64,000 bases of DNA from Pseudomonas sp. S09G 359 (GTDB taxonomy: Bacteria > Pseudomonadota > Gammaproteobacteria > Pseudomonadales > Pseudomonadaceae), in NCBI RefSeq assembly GCF_002843605.1, contig NZ_CP025263.1:2819501-2883500 (forward strand), read 5' to 3'. The notes beneath the pieces were generated by a model. The model ran no database searches. It saw only the letters and a program-made list of their open reading frames with translations, and was not told the origin of the DNA. Of the stretch, positions 9,607-18,130 are shown in pieces. Made by a program: the position numbers and the translations under genes. The stretch's first letter is position 1. Every line of letters starts with the position of its first letter.

Positions 9607-9867
9607 ATGTCCTCTTTTGCTGAAATGATTGAAAACATTACCCCGGACATCTACGAGAGCCTCAAGCTCGCCGTGGAAATCGGCAAGTGGTCCGATGGCC
9701 GCAAGCTCAGCGCCGAGCAGCGCGAGCTGTCGTTGCAGGCGGTGATCGCCTGGGAAATCCAGAACCTGCCGGAAGACCAGCGCACCGGCTACATGGGCCC
9801 GCAGGAATGCGCGTCGAAGTCCGAACCAGTACCGAACATCCTGTTCAAGTCGGATGCGATCCATTGA
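9607..9867 (+). CDS. DUF1315 family small protein (YeaC-like)
   Basis: An 86-residue acidic cytoplasmic protein recognised as DUF1315 from MIENITPDIYESLKLAVEIG and from KWSDGRKLSAEQRELSLQAV. The ATG at 9607 follows AAGGAAGAGCC, a better site than the in-frame ATG at 9589 that lies inside the rhomboid stop region. The end overlaps the possible TTG start of the next gene. Role unknown. Confidence 0.85.
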   Translation: MSSFAEMIENITPDIYESLKLAVEIGKWSDGRKLSAEQRELSLQAVIAWEIQNLPEDQRTGYMGPQECASKSEPVPNILFKSDAIH

Positions 9868-10694
9868 TTGAAATCGGTCGCGGTGCAGTCAGCAAAATGT
9901 CGGCGCAACTTGGTGAGCCGACCGTTCAATATGCGTTTCGTCTGGGCGAAACCGAGGTGCCAGTCAACCCGCTGATCGGCACCCACATTCGCCTGGAGTA
10001 CCTCGGTGCCATCCATTGCAGCCATTGCGGCCGCAAGACCAAGACCAGCTTCAGCCAGGGCTATTGCTACCCCTGCATGACCAAGCTGGCCCAGTGTGAC
10101 CTGTGCATCATGAGCCCCGAGCGTTGCCATTACGACGCCGGCACCTGCCGTGATCCGGGGTGGGGCGAACAATTCTGCATGACCGACCACGTGGTGTACC
10201 TGGCCAACTCGTCAGGGATCAAGGTCGGCATCACTCGCGCTACCCAGTTGCCAACCCGTTGGCTCGACCAGGGCGCGAGCCAGGCGTTGCCGATCATGCG
10301 CGTGGCCACGCGCCAGCAATCCGGTTTCGTCGAAGATGTGTTCCGCAGCCAGGTTGCCGATAAGACCAATTGGCGCGCACTGCTCAAGGGCGACGCAACG
10401 GCGGTGGACCTCAAGCAGGTGCGCGATGAGTTGTTTGCGTCCTGCGCCGAAGGCATAAGTGCCTTGCAGGAACGCTTTGGCCTACAAGCCATCCAAGCGG
10501 TGACCGACCTCGAGCCGATTGAGATTCGCTACCCGGTAGAGCAGTATCCGGCCAAGATCGTCAGCTTCAACCTGGACAAGAACCCGATTGCCGAAGGTAC
10601 GCTGCTGGGGGTCAAGGGCCAATACCTGATCTTCGACACCGGCGTTATCAATATTCGTAAATACACGGCCTACCAGCTCGCCGTGCATCAGTAG
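9864..10694 (+). CDS. DUF2797 family protein: cysteine-rich cluster plus GIY-YIG-like core
   Basis: I recognise the DUF2797 family. Counted from a TTG at 9864 (TTGA overlap with the preceding stop; ATG alternative at 9897, 11 residues later), the protein has 276 residues. Residues 52-105 hold nine cysteines (C52, C55, C68, C71, C78, C81, C88, C95, C105), arranged like one or two zinc clusters. Next come VVYLAN (110-115), KVGIT (120-124), Arg132 in RWLDQGA and Glu157 in SGFVED, an order that matches the GIY...YIG...R...E core of GIY-YIG nuclease folds. The fold match is my inference; no function is established here. It lies between DUF1315 and pepN on the same strand. Confidence 0.8.
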   Translation: MIEIGRGAVSKMSAQLGEPTVQYAFRLGETEVPVNPLIGTHIRLEYLGAIHCSHCGRKTKTSFSQGYCYPCMTKLAQCDLCIMSPERCHYDAGTCRDPGWGEQFCMTDHVVYLANSSGIKVGITRATQLPTRWLDQGASQALPIMRVATRQQSGFVEDVFRSQVADKTNWRALLKGDATAVDLKQVRDELFASCAEGISALQERFGLQAIQAVTDLEPIEIRYPVEQYPAKIVSFNLDKNPIAEGTLLGVKGQYLIFDTGVINIRKYTAYQLAVHQ

Positions 10695-10706
10695 AAGGAT
10701 GCCACC

Positions 10707-13364
10707 ATGCGCACCGAACAACCGAAGATGATTTACCTGAAGGACTATCAGGCGCCGGACTACCTGATCGAGGAAACGCACCTGACCTTCGAGTTGTTCG
10801 AGGACCACAGCCTGGTCCACGCGCAGCTGGTGATGCGCCGTAACCCCGAGCGCGGCGCCGGCTTGCCGCCGCTGGTGCTGGATGGGCAGCAACTGGAGTT
10901 GCTCACCGTCAACCTCGGCGACCGTGAGCTGAGCGAGGCTGACTACCAGTTGACCGACAGCCACCTGACGCTGCACCCGACCAGCGCGACCTTCACGGTC
11001 GACACCAGCGTGCGCATCCACCCGGAAACCAACACCGCCCTGGAAGGCCTGTACAAATCCAGCGGCATGTTCTGCACCCAGTGCGAGGCCGAGGGTTTCC
11101 GCAAGATCACCTACTACCTCGACCGCCCGGACGTGATGAGCACGTTCACCACCACGGTGATCGCCGAGCAGCACAGCTACCCGGTGCTGCTGTCCAACGG
11201 CAACCCGATCGCCAGCGGCCCGGGTGAAGACGGCCGCCACTGGGCGACCTGGGAAGACCCGTTCAAGAAGCCCGCCTACCTGTTCGCCTTGGTCGCCGGT
11301 GATTTGTGGTGCGTTGAAGACAGTTTCACCACCATGACCCAGCGTGAAGTGGCGCTGCGCATCTACGTCGAGCCGGAAAACATCGACAAGTGCCAGCACG
11401 CCATGACCAGCCTGAAAAAATCCATGCGCTGGGATGAACAAACCTATGGCCGCGAGTACGACCTCGACATCTTCATGATCGTCGCGGTGAACGACTTCAA
11501 CATGGGCGCGATGGAGAACAAGGGCCTCAATATCTTCAACTCCAGTGCCGTGCTGGCCCGTGCCGAAACGGCCACCGACGCCGCGCACCAGCGGGTCGAG
11601 GCGATTGTCGCCCACGAATACTTCCACAACTGGTCGGGCAACCGCGTGACCTGCCGCGACTGGTTCCAGCTGTCGCTGAAGGAAGGCTTCACGGTGTTCC
11701 GTGATTCGGGTTTCTCCGCCGACATGAACTCGGCCACGGTCAAGCGCATCCAGGACGTGGCCTACCTGCGGACCCACCAGTTCGCCGAAGACGCCGGCCC
11801 CATGGCCCATGCGGTACGCCCGGACAGCTTCATCGAGATCTCCAACTTCTACACCCTCACCGTGTACGAAAAGGGCTCGGAAGTGGTCGGCATGATCCAC
11901 ACCTTGCTGGGCGCCGAAGGCTTCCGTAAAGGCAGCGACCTGTACTTCGAACGTCATGACGGCCAGGCCGTGACCTGTGATGATTTCATCAAGGCCATGG
12001 AAGACGCCAACGGCGCCGACTTGACCCAATTCAAACGCTGGTACAGCCAGGCAGGTACGCCACGCCTGGCGGTGAGTGAGTCCTACGACGCTGCGGCCAA
12101 AACCTACAGCCTGACCTTCCGCCAGAGCTGCCCTGAGACCCCGGACAAGGTGGAAAAACTGCCGTTCGTGATTCCGGTGGCATTGGGCCTGCTGGACGGG
12201 CAGGGCGCCGGTATCGCCTTGCGCCTGGCCGGTGAGGCGGCTGCTGGCGCTACGTCCCGGGTGATCTCGGTGACCCAGGCCGAACAGACCTTTACCTTTG
12301 TCGACATCGCCGAACAGCCTTTGCCTTCGTTGCTGCGTGGCTTCTCGGCACCGGTGAAACTGAGCTTCCCGTACAGCCGCGACCAACTGATGTTCCTCAT
12401 GCAGCATGACAGCGACGGTTTCAACCGTTGGGATGCCGGCCAGCAACTGTCGGTGCAGGTGTTGCAGGAGCTGATTGGCCAGCATCAGGCGGGCCAGCCG
12501 CTCAAATTGGACCAGCGCCTGATCGACGCGCTGCGCACGGTGTTGAGCGACGACAGCCTGGACCAGGCGATGGTTGCCGAGATGCTCTCGTTGCCGAGCG
12601 AAGCCTACCTGACCGAAATCAGCGAAGTGGCGGATGTAGACGCCATCCACGCCGCCCGCGAGTTTGCCCGCAAGCAGCTGGCCGACCACCTGTTCGAAGG
12701 CTTGTGGCTGCGTTACCAGGCCAATCGCGAGCTGTCCAAGCAGACGCCGTATGTCGCCGCCGCCGAGCATTTCGCCCGGCGTGCCCTGCAGAACATTGCG
12801 CTGTCGTACCTGATGCTCAGCGGCAAGTCGGAAGTCTTGGCGGCCACCCTCGATCAGTTTGACACCAGCGACAACATGACCGAGCGCCTGACCGCGTTGG
12901 CCGTGTTGGTGAATTCGCCGTTCGAGGCAGAAAAGGCCCAGGCGTTGGCGGTGTTTGCCGAGAACTTCAAGGACAACCCATTGGTCATGGACCAGTGGTT
13001 CAGCGTGCAGGCTGGCAGCACGTTGCCGGGCGGCCTGGCGCGGGTCCAGGCGTTGATGGAACACCCAGCGTTCAACATCAAGAACCCAAACAAGGTGCGC
13101 GCATTGATTGGTGCGTTTGCCGGGCAGAACCTGATCAACTTCCATGCGGCGGATGGTTCGGGCTATCGCTTCCTGGCGGACCTGGTGATCCAGTTGAACG
13201 GCTTCAACCCACAAATCGCTTCGCGCCAGTTGGCGCCGCTGACCCGCTGGCGCAAATACGACAGCGCACGTCAGGCGCTGATGAAGGGCGAGCTGGAGCG
13301 CATTCGTGCTTCCGGTGAGCTGTCGAGTGATGTGTTTGAGGTGGTCAGCAAAAGCCTTGCTTAA
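10707..13364 (+). CDS. pepN: Aminopeptidase N (M1 family)
   Basis: An 885-residue zinc aminopeptidase that removes N-terminal residues from peptides in the cytoplasm. The exopeptidase motif GAMEN is at residues 267-271, and the zinc site HEYFH at 303-307 with the third ligand Glu326 in LSLKEGF. Full length for the E. coli-type PepN with its C-terminal helical domain. The start ATG at 10707 follows GAAGGATGCC. It closes the plus-strand run that begins with nadK and ends at a strong terminator. A 910-codon open frame on the opposite strand is a shadow. Confidence 0.97.
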   Translation: MRTEQPKMIYLKDYQAPDYLIEETHLTFELFEDHSLVHAQLVMRRNPERGAGLPPLVLDGQQLELLTVNLGDRELSEADYQLTDSHLTLHPTSATFTVDTSVRIHPETNTALEGLYKSSGMFCTQCEAEGFRKITYYLDRPDVMSTFTTTVIAEQHSYPVLLSNGNPIASGPGEDGRHWATWEDPFKKPAYLFALVAGDLWCVEDSFTTMTQREVALRIYVEPENIDKCQHAMTSLKKSMRWDEQTYGREYDLDIFMIVAVNDFNMGAMENKGLNIFNSSAVLARAETATDAAHQRVEAIVAHEYFHNWSGNRVTCRDWFQLSLKEGFTVFRDSGFSADMNSATVKRIQDVAYLRTHQFAEDAGPMAHAVRPDSFIEISNFYTLTVYEKGSEVVGMIHTLLGAEGFRKGSDLYFERHDGQAVTCDDFIKAMEDANGADLTQFKRWYSQAGTPRLAVSESYDAAAKTYSLTFRQSCPETPDKVEKLPFVIPVALGLLDGQGAGIALRLAGEAAAGATSRVISVTQAEQTFTFVDIAEQPLPSLLRGFSAPVKLSFPYSRDQLMFLMQHDSDGFNRWDAGQQLSVQVLQELIGQHQAGQPLKLDQRLIDALRTVLSDDSLDQAMVAEMLSLPSEAYLTEISEVADVDAIHAAREFARKQLADHLFEGLWLRYQANRELSKQTPYVAAAEHFARRALQNIALSYLMLSGKSEVLAATLDQFDTSDNMTERLTALAVLVNSPFEAEKAQALAVFAENFKDNPLVMDQWFSVQAGSTLPGGLARVQALMEHPAFNIKNPNKVRALIGAFAGQNLINFHAADGSGYRFLADLVIQLNGFNPQIASRQLAPLTRWRKYDSARQALMKGELERIRASGELSSDVFEVVSKSLA

Positions 13365-13380
13365 GCGGCATCGTTGAATA

Positions 13381-13413
13381 AAAAAACGGCCTGTTCACCA
13401 GGCCGTTTTTTTT
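13381..13413. terminator. Bidirectional intrinsic terminator
   Basis: ACGGCCTG (13386-13393) pairs with CAGGCCGT (13399-13406), with an A tract before and eight T after, so it can end pepN transcripts and those of the convergent aldo/keto reductase. Confidence 0.92.
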
Positions 13414-13417
13414 CGCC

Positions 13418-14464
13418 TCAGATAACCGGCGGGCGAGGGGTGTCTGAACCGTTATCGAGGGGGAAACGCTCGGCAATAATCCCGTGAGGCACGCCCAGCG
13501 GAATGGCGCTGGCGGTGTCGAGGCGGGTGACTTGCTCGGCCGATAGCTGCACATTCAAAGCGCCGAGGGTGTTGTCCAGTTGCGCACGGGTACGCGAGCC
13601 GAGGATCGGCACCAGCGCGGTGGTGGAGCGGCGTGCCTTTTCCCGTAGCCAGGCGATGGCGACGTGGGTGGGCGTGGCGTCAACTTCACCAGCGACAGCC
13701 AGCAGTGCGTCAAGCACCGCGGTTTCACGCGCACTCTTCTCCGCGTGCACCAGGATGCCCATCTTGTTGGCGCGGTTGTCGCCTTGGGTTTCGCGGTACT
13801 TGCCGGTGAGAAAGCCGCCGCCCAATGGCGACCACAGCGTAGCGCCCAGGCCCAACGCCTCGGCCATCGGCAACAGCTCGCGGTCGGCGCTGCGTTCGAC
13901 CAGGCTGTATTCCACCTGGATGCCGATGATCGGCGCGAAGTTGCGCACTTCGGCCAGCAAGTCGGCGCGGGCAATGCGCCAGGCGGGGAAGTTGGACAGG
14001 CCGGCGTAGTGGATCTTGCCGGCGCGGACCAGGTCGTCAAAGCCGCGCAGGATCTCTTCCATGGGCGTGACGTTGTCGCTCATATGCGCCCAGAGCAGGT
14101 CGATGCGGTCGGTGTTCAAGCGTTTGAGGCTTTCTTCGACGGCGCGCACCAGGTTCTTGCGGTTGTTGCCCAGCCTGATCGTGCCTTCATCGGAAGGTTG
14201 GGTGCGCAGGGTGTACTTGGTGGCCACGACCAGGTTGTCGCGCTCGGTGGCGATAAATTCCCCCAGCAGCTGTTCGGCCTGGCCGAACTGGTAGCCGTTG
14301 GCGGTATCGAGAAAGTTGCCGCCAGCTTGCAGGTAGCCGTCGAAAATCGCCTTGGCTTCATCGCGCTCGGCGCCATGGCCCCAGCCCGTGCCGAAATTAC
14401 CGGTACCCAAGGCCAATTCCGATACCTGCAGACCGCTGCGGCGGCCAAAGACTTTATTGTGCAT
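13418..14464 (-). CDS. Aldo/keto reductase
   Basis: A 348-residue NADPH-dependent aldo/keto reductase of the TIM-barrel family. The catalytic tetrad can be placed as Asp53 and Tyr58 in FLDTANGYQFG, Lys83 in VVATKYT and His127 in LLWAHMSDN. The C-terminal NADP site appears as PILGSRTRAQLDNTLGAL. The natural substrate is unknown. It is transcribed away from a frameshifted WYL/YafY regulator and has a dyad 30 bases upstream of its start, so that regulator is a candidate controller. Confidence 0.92.
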   Translation of the reverse strand: MHNKVFGRRSGLQVSELALGTGNFGTGWGHGAERDEAKAIFDGYLQAGGNFLDTANGYQFGQAEQLLGEFIATERDNLVVATKYTLRTQPSDEGTIRLGNNRKNLVRAVEESLKRLNTDRIDLLWAHMSDNVTPMEEILRGFDDLVRAGKIHYAGLSNFPAWRIARADLLAEVRNFAPIIGIQVEYSLVERSADRELLPMAEALGLGATLWSPLGGGFLTGKYRETQGDNRANKMGILVHAEKSARETAVLDALLAVAGEVDATPTHVAIAWLREKARRSTTALVPILGSRTRAQLDNTLGALNVQLSAEQVTRLDTASAIPLGVPHGIIAERFPLDNGSDTPRPPVI

Positions 14465-14493
14465 ACGAGGACTCCTGAGGCTGTGATGGCTAT

Positions 14494-14513
14494 TACATGT
14501 TTATCAACATGTA
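14494..14513. promoter_or_regulatory. Operator-like dyad upstream of the aldo/keto reductase
   Basis: TACATGT (14494-14500) and ACATGTA (14507-14513) form a perfect inverted repeat with a 6-base AT-rich centre, 30 bases upstream of the reductase start and about 110 bases upstream of the regulator gene. Operator role is inferred. Confidence 0.45.
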
Positions 14514-14623
14514 TTTAATATGATCTTGGTAATCTATTCGGTCAAGGGGCTTTTTTACTGCTGACGTTTTCTGACAAGGGGCTCTGCTAAGCTGCGAGAC
14601 TTTTCATTTTTGGCGGGATCCAC

Positions 14624-15342
14624 GTGTCGCGTACCACTCGTCTTTTGACCTTGTTACAGGCCCTGCGGGGCAAGAAACGCCCGGTGACCGCCGCCGTGCT
14701 GGCGGCACAATTGGAGGTGTCCGAGCGCGCACGCTGTATCGCGACATCGCCGAGTTGACGGCCCTGGGCGCGCCGATTTTCGGCGAGGCGGGGGTAGGGT
14801 ATGTGCTGCGCAGTGGGTTGTTTTTACCGCCCTTGATGCTGAATGCCGAAGAAACCGAGGCCATCGTGTTGGGCCTGCGTTATGTGGATCAACGTGGCGA
14901 TGATGTGCTCAGCCGAGCGGCGGCCAACGCCCTGGCCAAGATCGCCGATGTGCTGGATCCGGCGGCCCAGGAAGCCCTGCGCAACCCGACGTTGCTGCCC
15001 GGCCCGCCGGGCTTTGGCTACCCGGAAAACTGCGTGCCGCTGGATGTGTTTCGCCAAGCCATTCGTACCCAGGCCAAGTTGCATATCGACTACGCCGACG
15101 CCAGCCAGGTCCAGAGCCAGCGCCTGATCTGGCCCCTGGCCCTGGGGTTTCTCAATGAGGTGCGGGTGATCGTAGCCTGGTGTGAATTGCGCGGCGCGTA
15201 TCGCACTTTTCGCACCGACCGCGTAGCCACTGCCGAAACCCTCGGCGAACGCTATCCGGGGCGGCGCAGTGACTGGCTGCGGGGCTGGCGCAAGTTGATG
15301 GAGCAAAATGAAACCGGGCCGTTTACTCCTGACAAAAACTGA
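14624..15342 (+). pseudogene. YafY/WYL-domain transcriptional regulator, frameshifted
   Basis: The gene reads in two frames. From GTG 14624 the frame gives MSRTTRLLTLLQALRGKKRP and the winged-helix start up to LEVSER, then ARCIATSPS and a stop. Removing two bases from the GCGCGC run at 14726-14730 restores the family motif VSERTLYRDIAEL and joins the rest (LTALGAPIFGEAGVGYVLR, then the WYL domain to residue about 239). The break falls inside the recognition helix of the DNA-binding domain. Either a real inactivating 2-base insertion in a GC repeat or an assembly error. An internal in-frame ATG gives only a 195-residue fragment from 14755 without the DNA-binding part. Divergent from the aldo/keto reductase. 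Confidence 0.82.
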
Positions 15343-15393
15343 CACAACCCTGGCTTAGCATGGCGCTATACATCACTAAAAAGGAGCTGTGCC

Positions 15394-15735
15394 ATGTCCG
15401 GTAACCACCCAGAATTGGCCCCGGCCATCGTCGCCTATATTGCCGCAGCGAATACCCGCGACACCTCGGCAATTGCCCACTGTTTCGCCGACGATGCCCA
15501 TGTATTCGATGAAGGCGAACACCAGGTCGGCACCGCCGCCATTGCACGCTGGATGGAGGACACCGGGCGCCGCTATCAGCCCCGGGTCGAAGTGCTGAAG
15601 GTGCAGCATCGCACCGGCAAGGTGCTGGTCAGCAACGCCGTCTCCGGCAATTTTCCCGGCAGCCCGCTGGAGCTGCGCTACACCTTTCGCCTGAACGCGC
15701 AGGGCAAGATTTCGCGGCTGGATATTTCCCTGTAG
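15394..15735 (+). CDS. SnoaL/NTF2-like nuclear transport factor 2 family protein
   Basis: A 113-residue protein of the SnoaL-like NTF2 fold: an N-terminal helix pair with IAHCFADDAHVFDEGEHQVG and a beta-rich half ending KISRLDISL. Such proteins are small cone-shaped enzymes or binding domains; no catalytic role can be deduced. The ATG follows AAAAAGGAGCTGTGCC, a strong ribosome-binding site. It lies 51 bases after the WYL regulator on the same strand and is probably cotranscribed with it. Confidence 0.85.
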   Translation: MSGNHPELAPAIVAYIAAANTRDTSAIAHCFADDAHVFDEGEHQVGTAAIARWMEDTGRRYQPRVEVLKVQHRTGKVLVSNAVSGNFPGSPLELRYTFRLNAQGKISRLDISL

Positions 15736-15750
15736 GTCATACTGGCGGGC

Positions 15751-16854
15751 ATGACTTTCGACTCGCCTCTCAGTGCCTACCGACACGCCATCGCCCAGCA
15801 GGGTTTTTTCGCCGACGACGCCCAGCGCCAGGCGGTGGCGGCCCTGCAGGCCTGCCATGAAGCCTTGCATCAGCGGCGTTCGCCGATCAATGGCGTCTAT
15901 CTATGGGGGCCGGTGGGGCGCGGCAAAACCTGGTTGATGGACCAGTTCTACCAGAGCCTGCGGGTGCCGGCGCGGCGTCAGCACTTTCATCACTTCATGG
16001 GGTGGGTGCATCAGCGCTTGTTCCAGCTCACCGGCACCCATGACCCGTTGCAGGCCCTGGCGCGCGAACTCAGCCGGGACGTGCGCGTGCTGTGCTTTGA
16101 CGAGTTGTTCGTGAATGACATTGGCGACGCGATCATCCTCGGCCGCCTGTTCCAGGTGATGTTCGAGGAAGGCGTCGTCATGGTGTGCACCTCCAACCAG
16201 CCGCCGGATCAGTTGTATGCCGACGGCTTCAACCGCGAGCGCTTTCTACCGGGCATCGCTGCGCTCAAACAGCACATGCAGGTGGTGGCGGTGGACGGCG
16301 GAGCGGACCATCGCTTGCACCCAGGTGTTGGCATTCAGCGCTATTGGGTGAACCAGCCCGACGCGCTCGCGCACGTGTTCCGGCAGTTGGCCGAAGGGCA
16401 AGTGCTGCGCCCGGGGCCCGTGAGTGTCGGCCACCGCTGCATTGTGACGGTGCAGTCGAGTGACAGCGTGCTGTGGTGTCGTTACGCCGACTTGTGCGAG
16501 CAGCCCCTGGCGGCGATGGATTTCATGCTGTTGTGTGATCGTTTCAACGCCATCCTGCTGGGCGAAGTGCCCAACCTGAGCGCGCAGAAACGTCCGGGCC
16601 GAATTGCCCGTGGCACTGAAGACGGTGCCGAGCGTGTGGTGGCGGGTGATCGCGAGTTGCCGCAACTGTCGGTACACGATGACAGCGTGCGGCGGTTCAT
16701 CGCGCTGGTGGACGAGTGTTATGACCGTAAGGTGCCGCTGTATATCGAGGCCCGGGTGCCGTTGGACAGCCTGTATACCGAGGGCTACCTCGAGTTTCCC
16801 TTCCGCCGCACCCTGAGCCGGCTGCAAGAGATGCAGCGGCAACGCTTTGGCTGA
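15751..16854 (+). CDS. ZapE/AFG1-like ATPase
   Basis: A 367-residue AFG1/ZapE-type ATPase. Walker A GPVGRGKT is at 53-60, Walker B VLCFDE at 113-118, and MVCTSNQPPDQLY carries the sensor asparagine. ZapE is a cell-division ATPase that binds FtsZ; this copy has an insertion near residues 280-300 (LSAQKRPGRIARGTEDGAER) before the conserved FIALVDECYDRKVPLYI stretch, so it may be a paralogue of the canonical zapE rather than zapE itself. The start is 15 bases after the NTF2-like gene, suggesting one operon. Confidence 0.85.
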   Translation: MTFDSPLSAYRHAIAQQGFFADDAQRQAVAALQACHEALHQRRSPINGVYLWGPVGRGKTWLMDQFYQSLRVPARRQHFHHFMGWVHQRLFQLTGTHDPLQALARELSRDVRVLCFDELFVNDIGDAIILGRLFQVMFEEGVVMVCTSNQPPDQLYADGFNRERFLPGIAALKQHMQVVAVDGGADHRLHPGVGIQRYWVNQPDALAHVFRQLAEGQVLRPGPVSVGHRCIVTVQSSDSVLWCRYADLCEQPLAAMDFMLLCDRFNAILLGEVPNLSAQKRPGRIARGTEDGAERVVAGDRELPQLSVHDDSVRRFIALVDECYDRKVPLYIEARVPLDSLYTEGYLEFPFRRTLSRLQEMQRQRFG

Positions 16855-17001
16855 GGCAGGTCTACACAAAATCGCAGCATTCCTTTCGCGTTTTCAGGCA
16901 GATATTTGTAGTTTATCTCCTTCATCCCACGCCTGCTCCCCGCTTACAATCGTGCACCTCAAAGGGAGCCGATTCCCTTGTTGCCGTGATCGAGGAAGGA
17001 A

Positions 17002-17493
17002 ATGGACACCCCAGATATCCTGGTGCTGCAAGCCAGCTACACCAACCCAGTGCACGCCGAAGCCATTGGCCGGGTGCTTAACCATTACGCCGAAGACCCG
17101 ATGGGTGGGGGTCATAGCCTGCCGGCAGATCTGCTGGAACAATTGCCGGCCGAACTGGCTAAGCGTGCGCATGCCTTCAGTGTGCTGGCTTTTGTAGGCG
17201 GTGAACCGGCGGGCCTGGTGAACTGCTTCGAGGGTTTTTCCACCTTTGCCTGCCGACCTTTGGTCAACGTGCATGACGTCGTGGTGATGAGTTCGTTTCG
17301 TGGCCTGGGGCTGAGCCAGAAAATGCTGCAGAAGGTCGAGGAAATCGCCCGGCAGCGGGGTTGCTGCAAGATCACGCTGGAAGTGCTCGAAGGCAATGCC
17401 GTGGCCCAGTCGGCCTATCGGAAGTTTGGTTTTGATGATTCCAAGTTTGATCCGGAGTTCGGTGGCATGTTGTTCTGGAACAAACCGCTTTAA
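17002..17493 (+). CDS. GNAT family N-acetyltransferase
   Basis: A 163-residue GNAT acetyltransferase. The acetyl-CoA-binding motif A is visible as VVMSSFRGLGLSQKMLQKVE, preceded by the beta4 strand VNVHDV and followed by ITLEVLEGNAVAQSAYRKFGF, the usual motif B. The acceptor substrate is unknown. The ATG at 17002 follows GAGGAAGGAA. It stands alone between the ZapE-like gene and a convergent small secreted protein. Confidence 0.9.
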   Translation: MDTPDILVLQASYTNPVHAEAIGRVLNHYAEDPMGGGHSLPADLLEQLPAELAKRAHAFSVLAFVGGEPAGLVNCFEGFSTFACRPLVNVHDVVVMSSFRGLGLSQKMLQKVEEIARQRGCCKITLEVLEGNAVAQSAYRKFGFDDSKFDPEFGGMLFWNKPL

Positions 17494-17505
17494 TAAATAA
17501 CAGGC

Positions 17506-17532
17506 AAAAAAAAGGCGCCATTAAATGGCGCC
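17506..17532 (-). terminator. Intrinsic terminator for the minus-strand small gene
   Basis: GGCGCCAT (17514-17521) and ATGGCGCC (17525-17532) form an 8-bp stem with a 3-base loop. The A tract at 17506-17513 becomes a U tract when read on the minus strand. Confidence 0.88.
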
Positions 17533-17582
17533 AAGTTCACCTTGGCCATCGGAGCGGAATGGCAGAGGGTAGTACGGTTAAA

Positions 17583-17804
17583 TCAGCCTTTCGGTTGTTG
17601 CTCAGTAGTGGCTTGTTCCGCCGTTACCTTTTTGCTGTCTTTGCCGTCGGCGGCAGCAATGCGTTCGTTAGTGCTGTGGATCTGGCTCTGTTCGAAGGCG
17701 AAGCTCTTGTAGAACTGTTTTGAACGCTCCGCGCCGCCCTCTGCGAAAGCGGCGGCGGAGGTCAGTGTCATCAGGCTGGCAAGCAGTACGGTAGAGAGTT
17801 TCAT
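17583..17804 (-). CDS. Small secreted protein of unknown function
   Basis: A 73-residue protein with a clear Sec signal peptide (MKLSTVLLASLMTLTSAAAF, cleavage after AFA at about residue 21). The mature part of about 52 residues is hydrophilic, without cysteines, and ends in a run of T, E, Q and K. It starts from an ATG with its own downstream terminator at 17506-17532, so it is probably a single-gene unit. I do not recognise a named family. Confidence 0.7.
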   Translation of the reverse strand: MKLSTVLLASLMTLTSAAAFAEGGAERSKQFYKSFAFEQSQIHSTNERIAAADGKDSKKVTAEQATTEQQPKG

Positions 17805-18130
17805 GGCAGTATTCCCATTAAGAGTGATCGGTATCCAGTCGCTCCTTGATCAGATTCATGGCGCAACTATGGAGCGATCTTATTAAGTGGGAATTAACGT
17901 GATGATGACCCCAAGTTAAATATTCCGTTAACTTCGGCGGGGCGCTTGGATCTATAAAATCAGTGCACGCGTGACGGCGCGCGGGTTACCCCGGTAAATG
18001 CAGTTATAAAGACTGACGCGCCGGTAATATTTTTTATCAAATTGGCGATTGATGTTAAGCGAGGGCGCAAGGTGCTCGACGCTGGCCCTCCCCGGAAAGG
18101 GGAGGACCTGTCGTGATGGCTGCCGGCCTA
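17805..18130. other. Intergenic region with no gene seen
   Basis: The 326 bases between the small secreted protein and cptA hold no convincing coding frame. The left part must contain the promoter of the small gene. At 18087-18105 CCTCCCC and GGGGAGG form a GC-rich hairpin with a 5-base loop just past the cptA stop; without a U tract it is at best a weak terminator for cptA. Confidence 0.5.

Noticed and set aside
10482..13214. A 910-codon open frame antisense to pepN, with similar long antisense frames in cobN (2622-3884) and the RND permease (51965-54625)
   Set aside because: They lie wholly opposite well-recognised genes, show no family features and arise from third-position GC bias.
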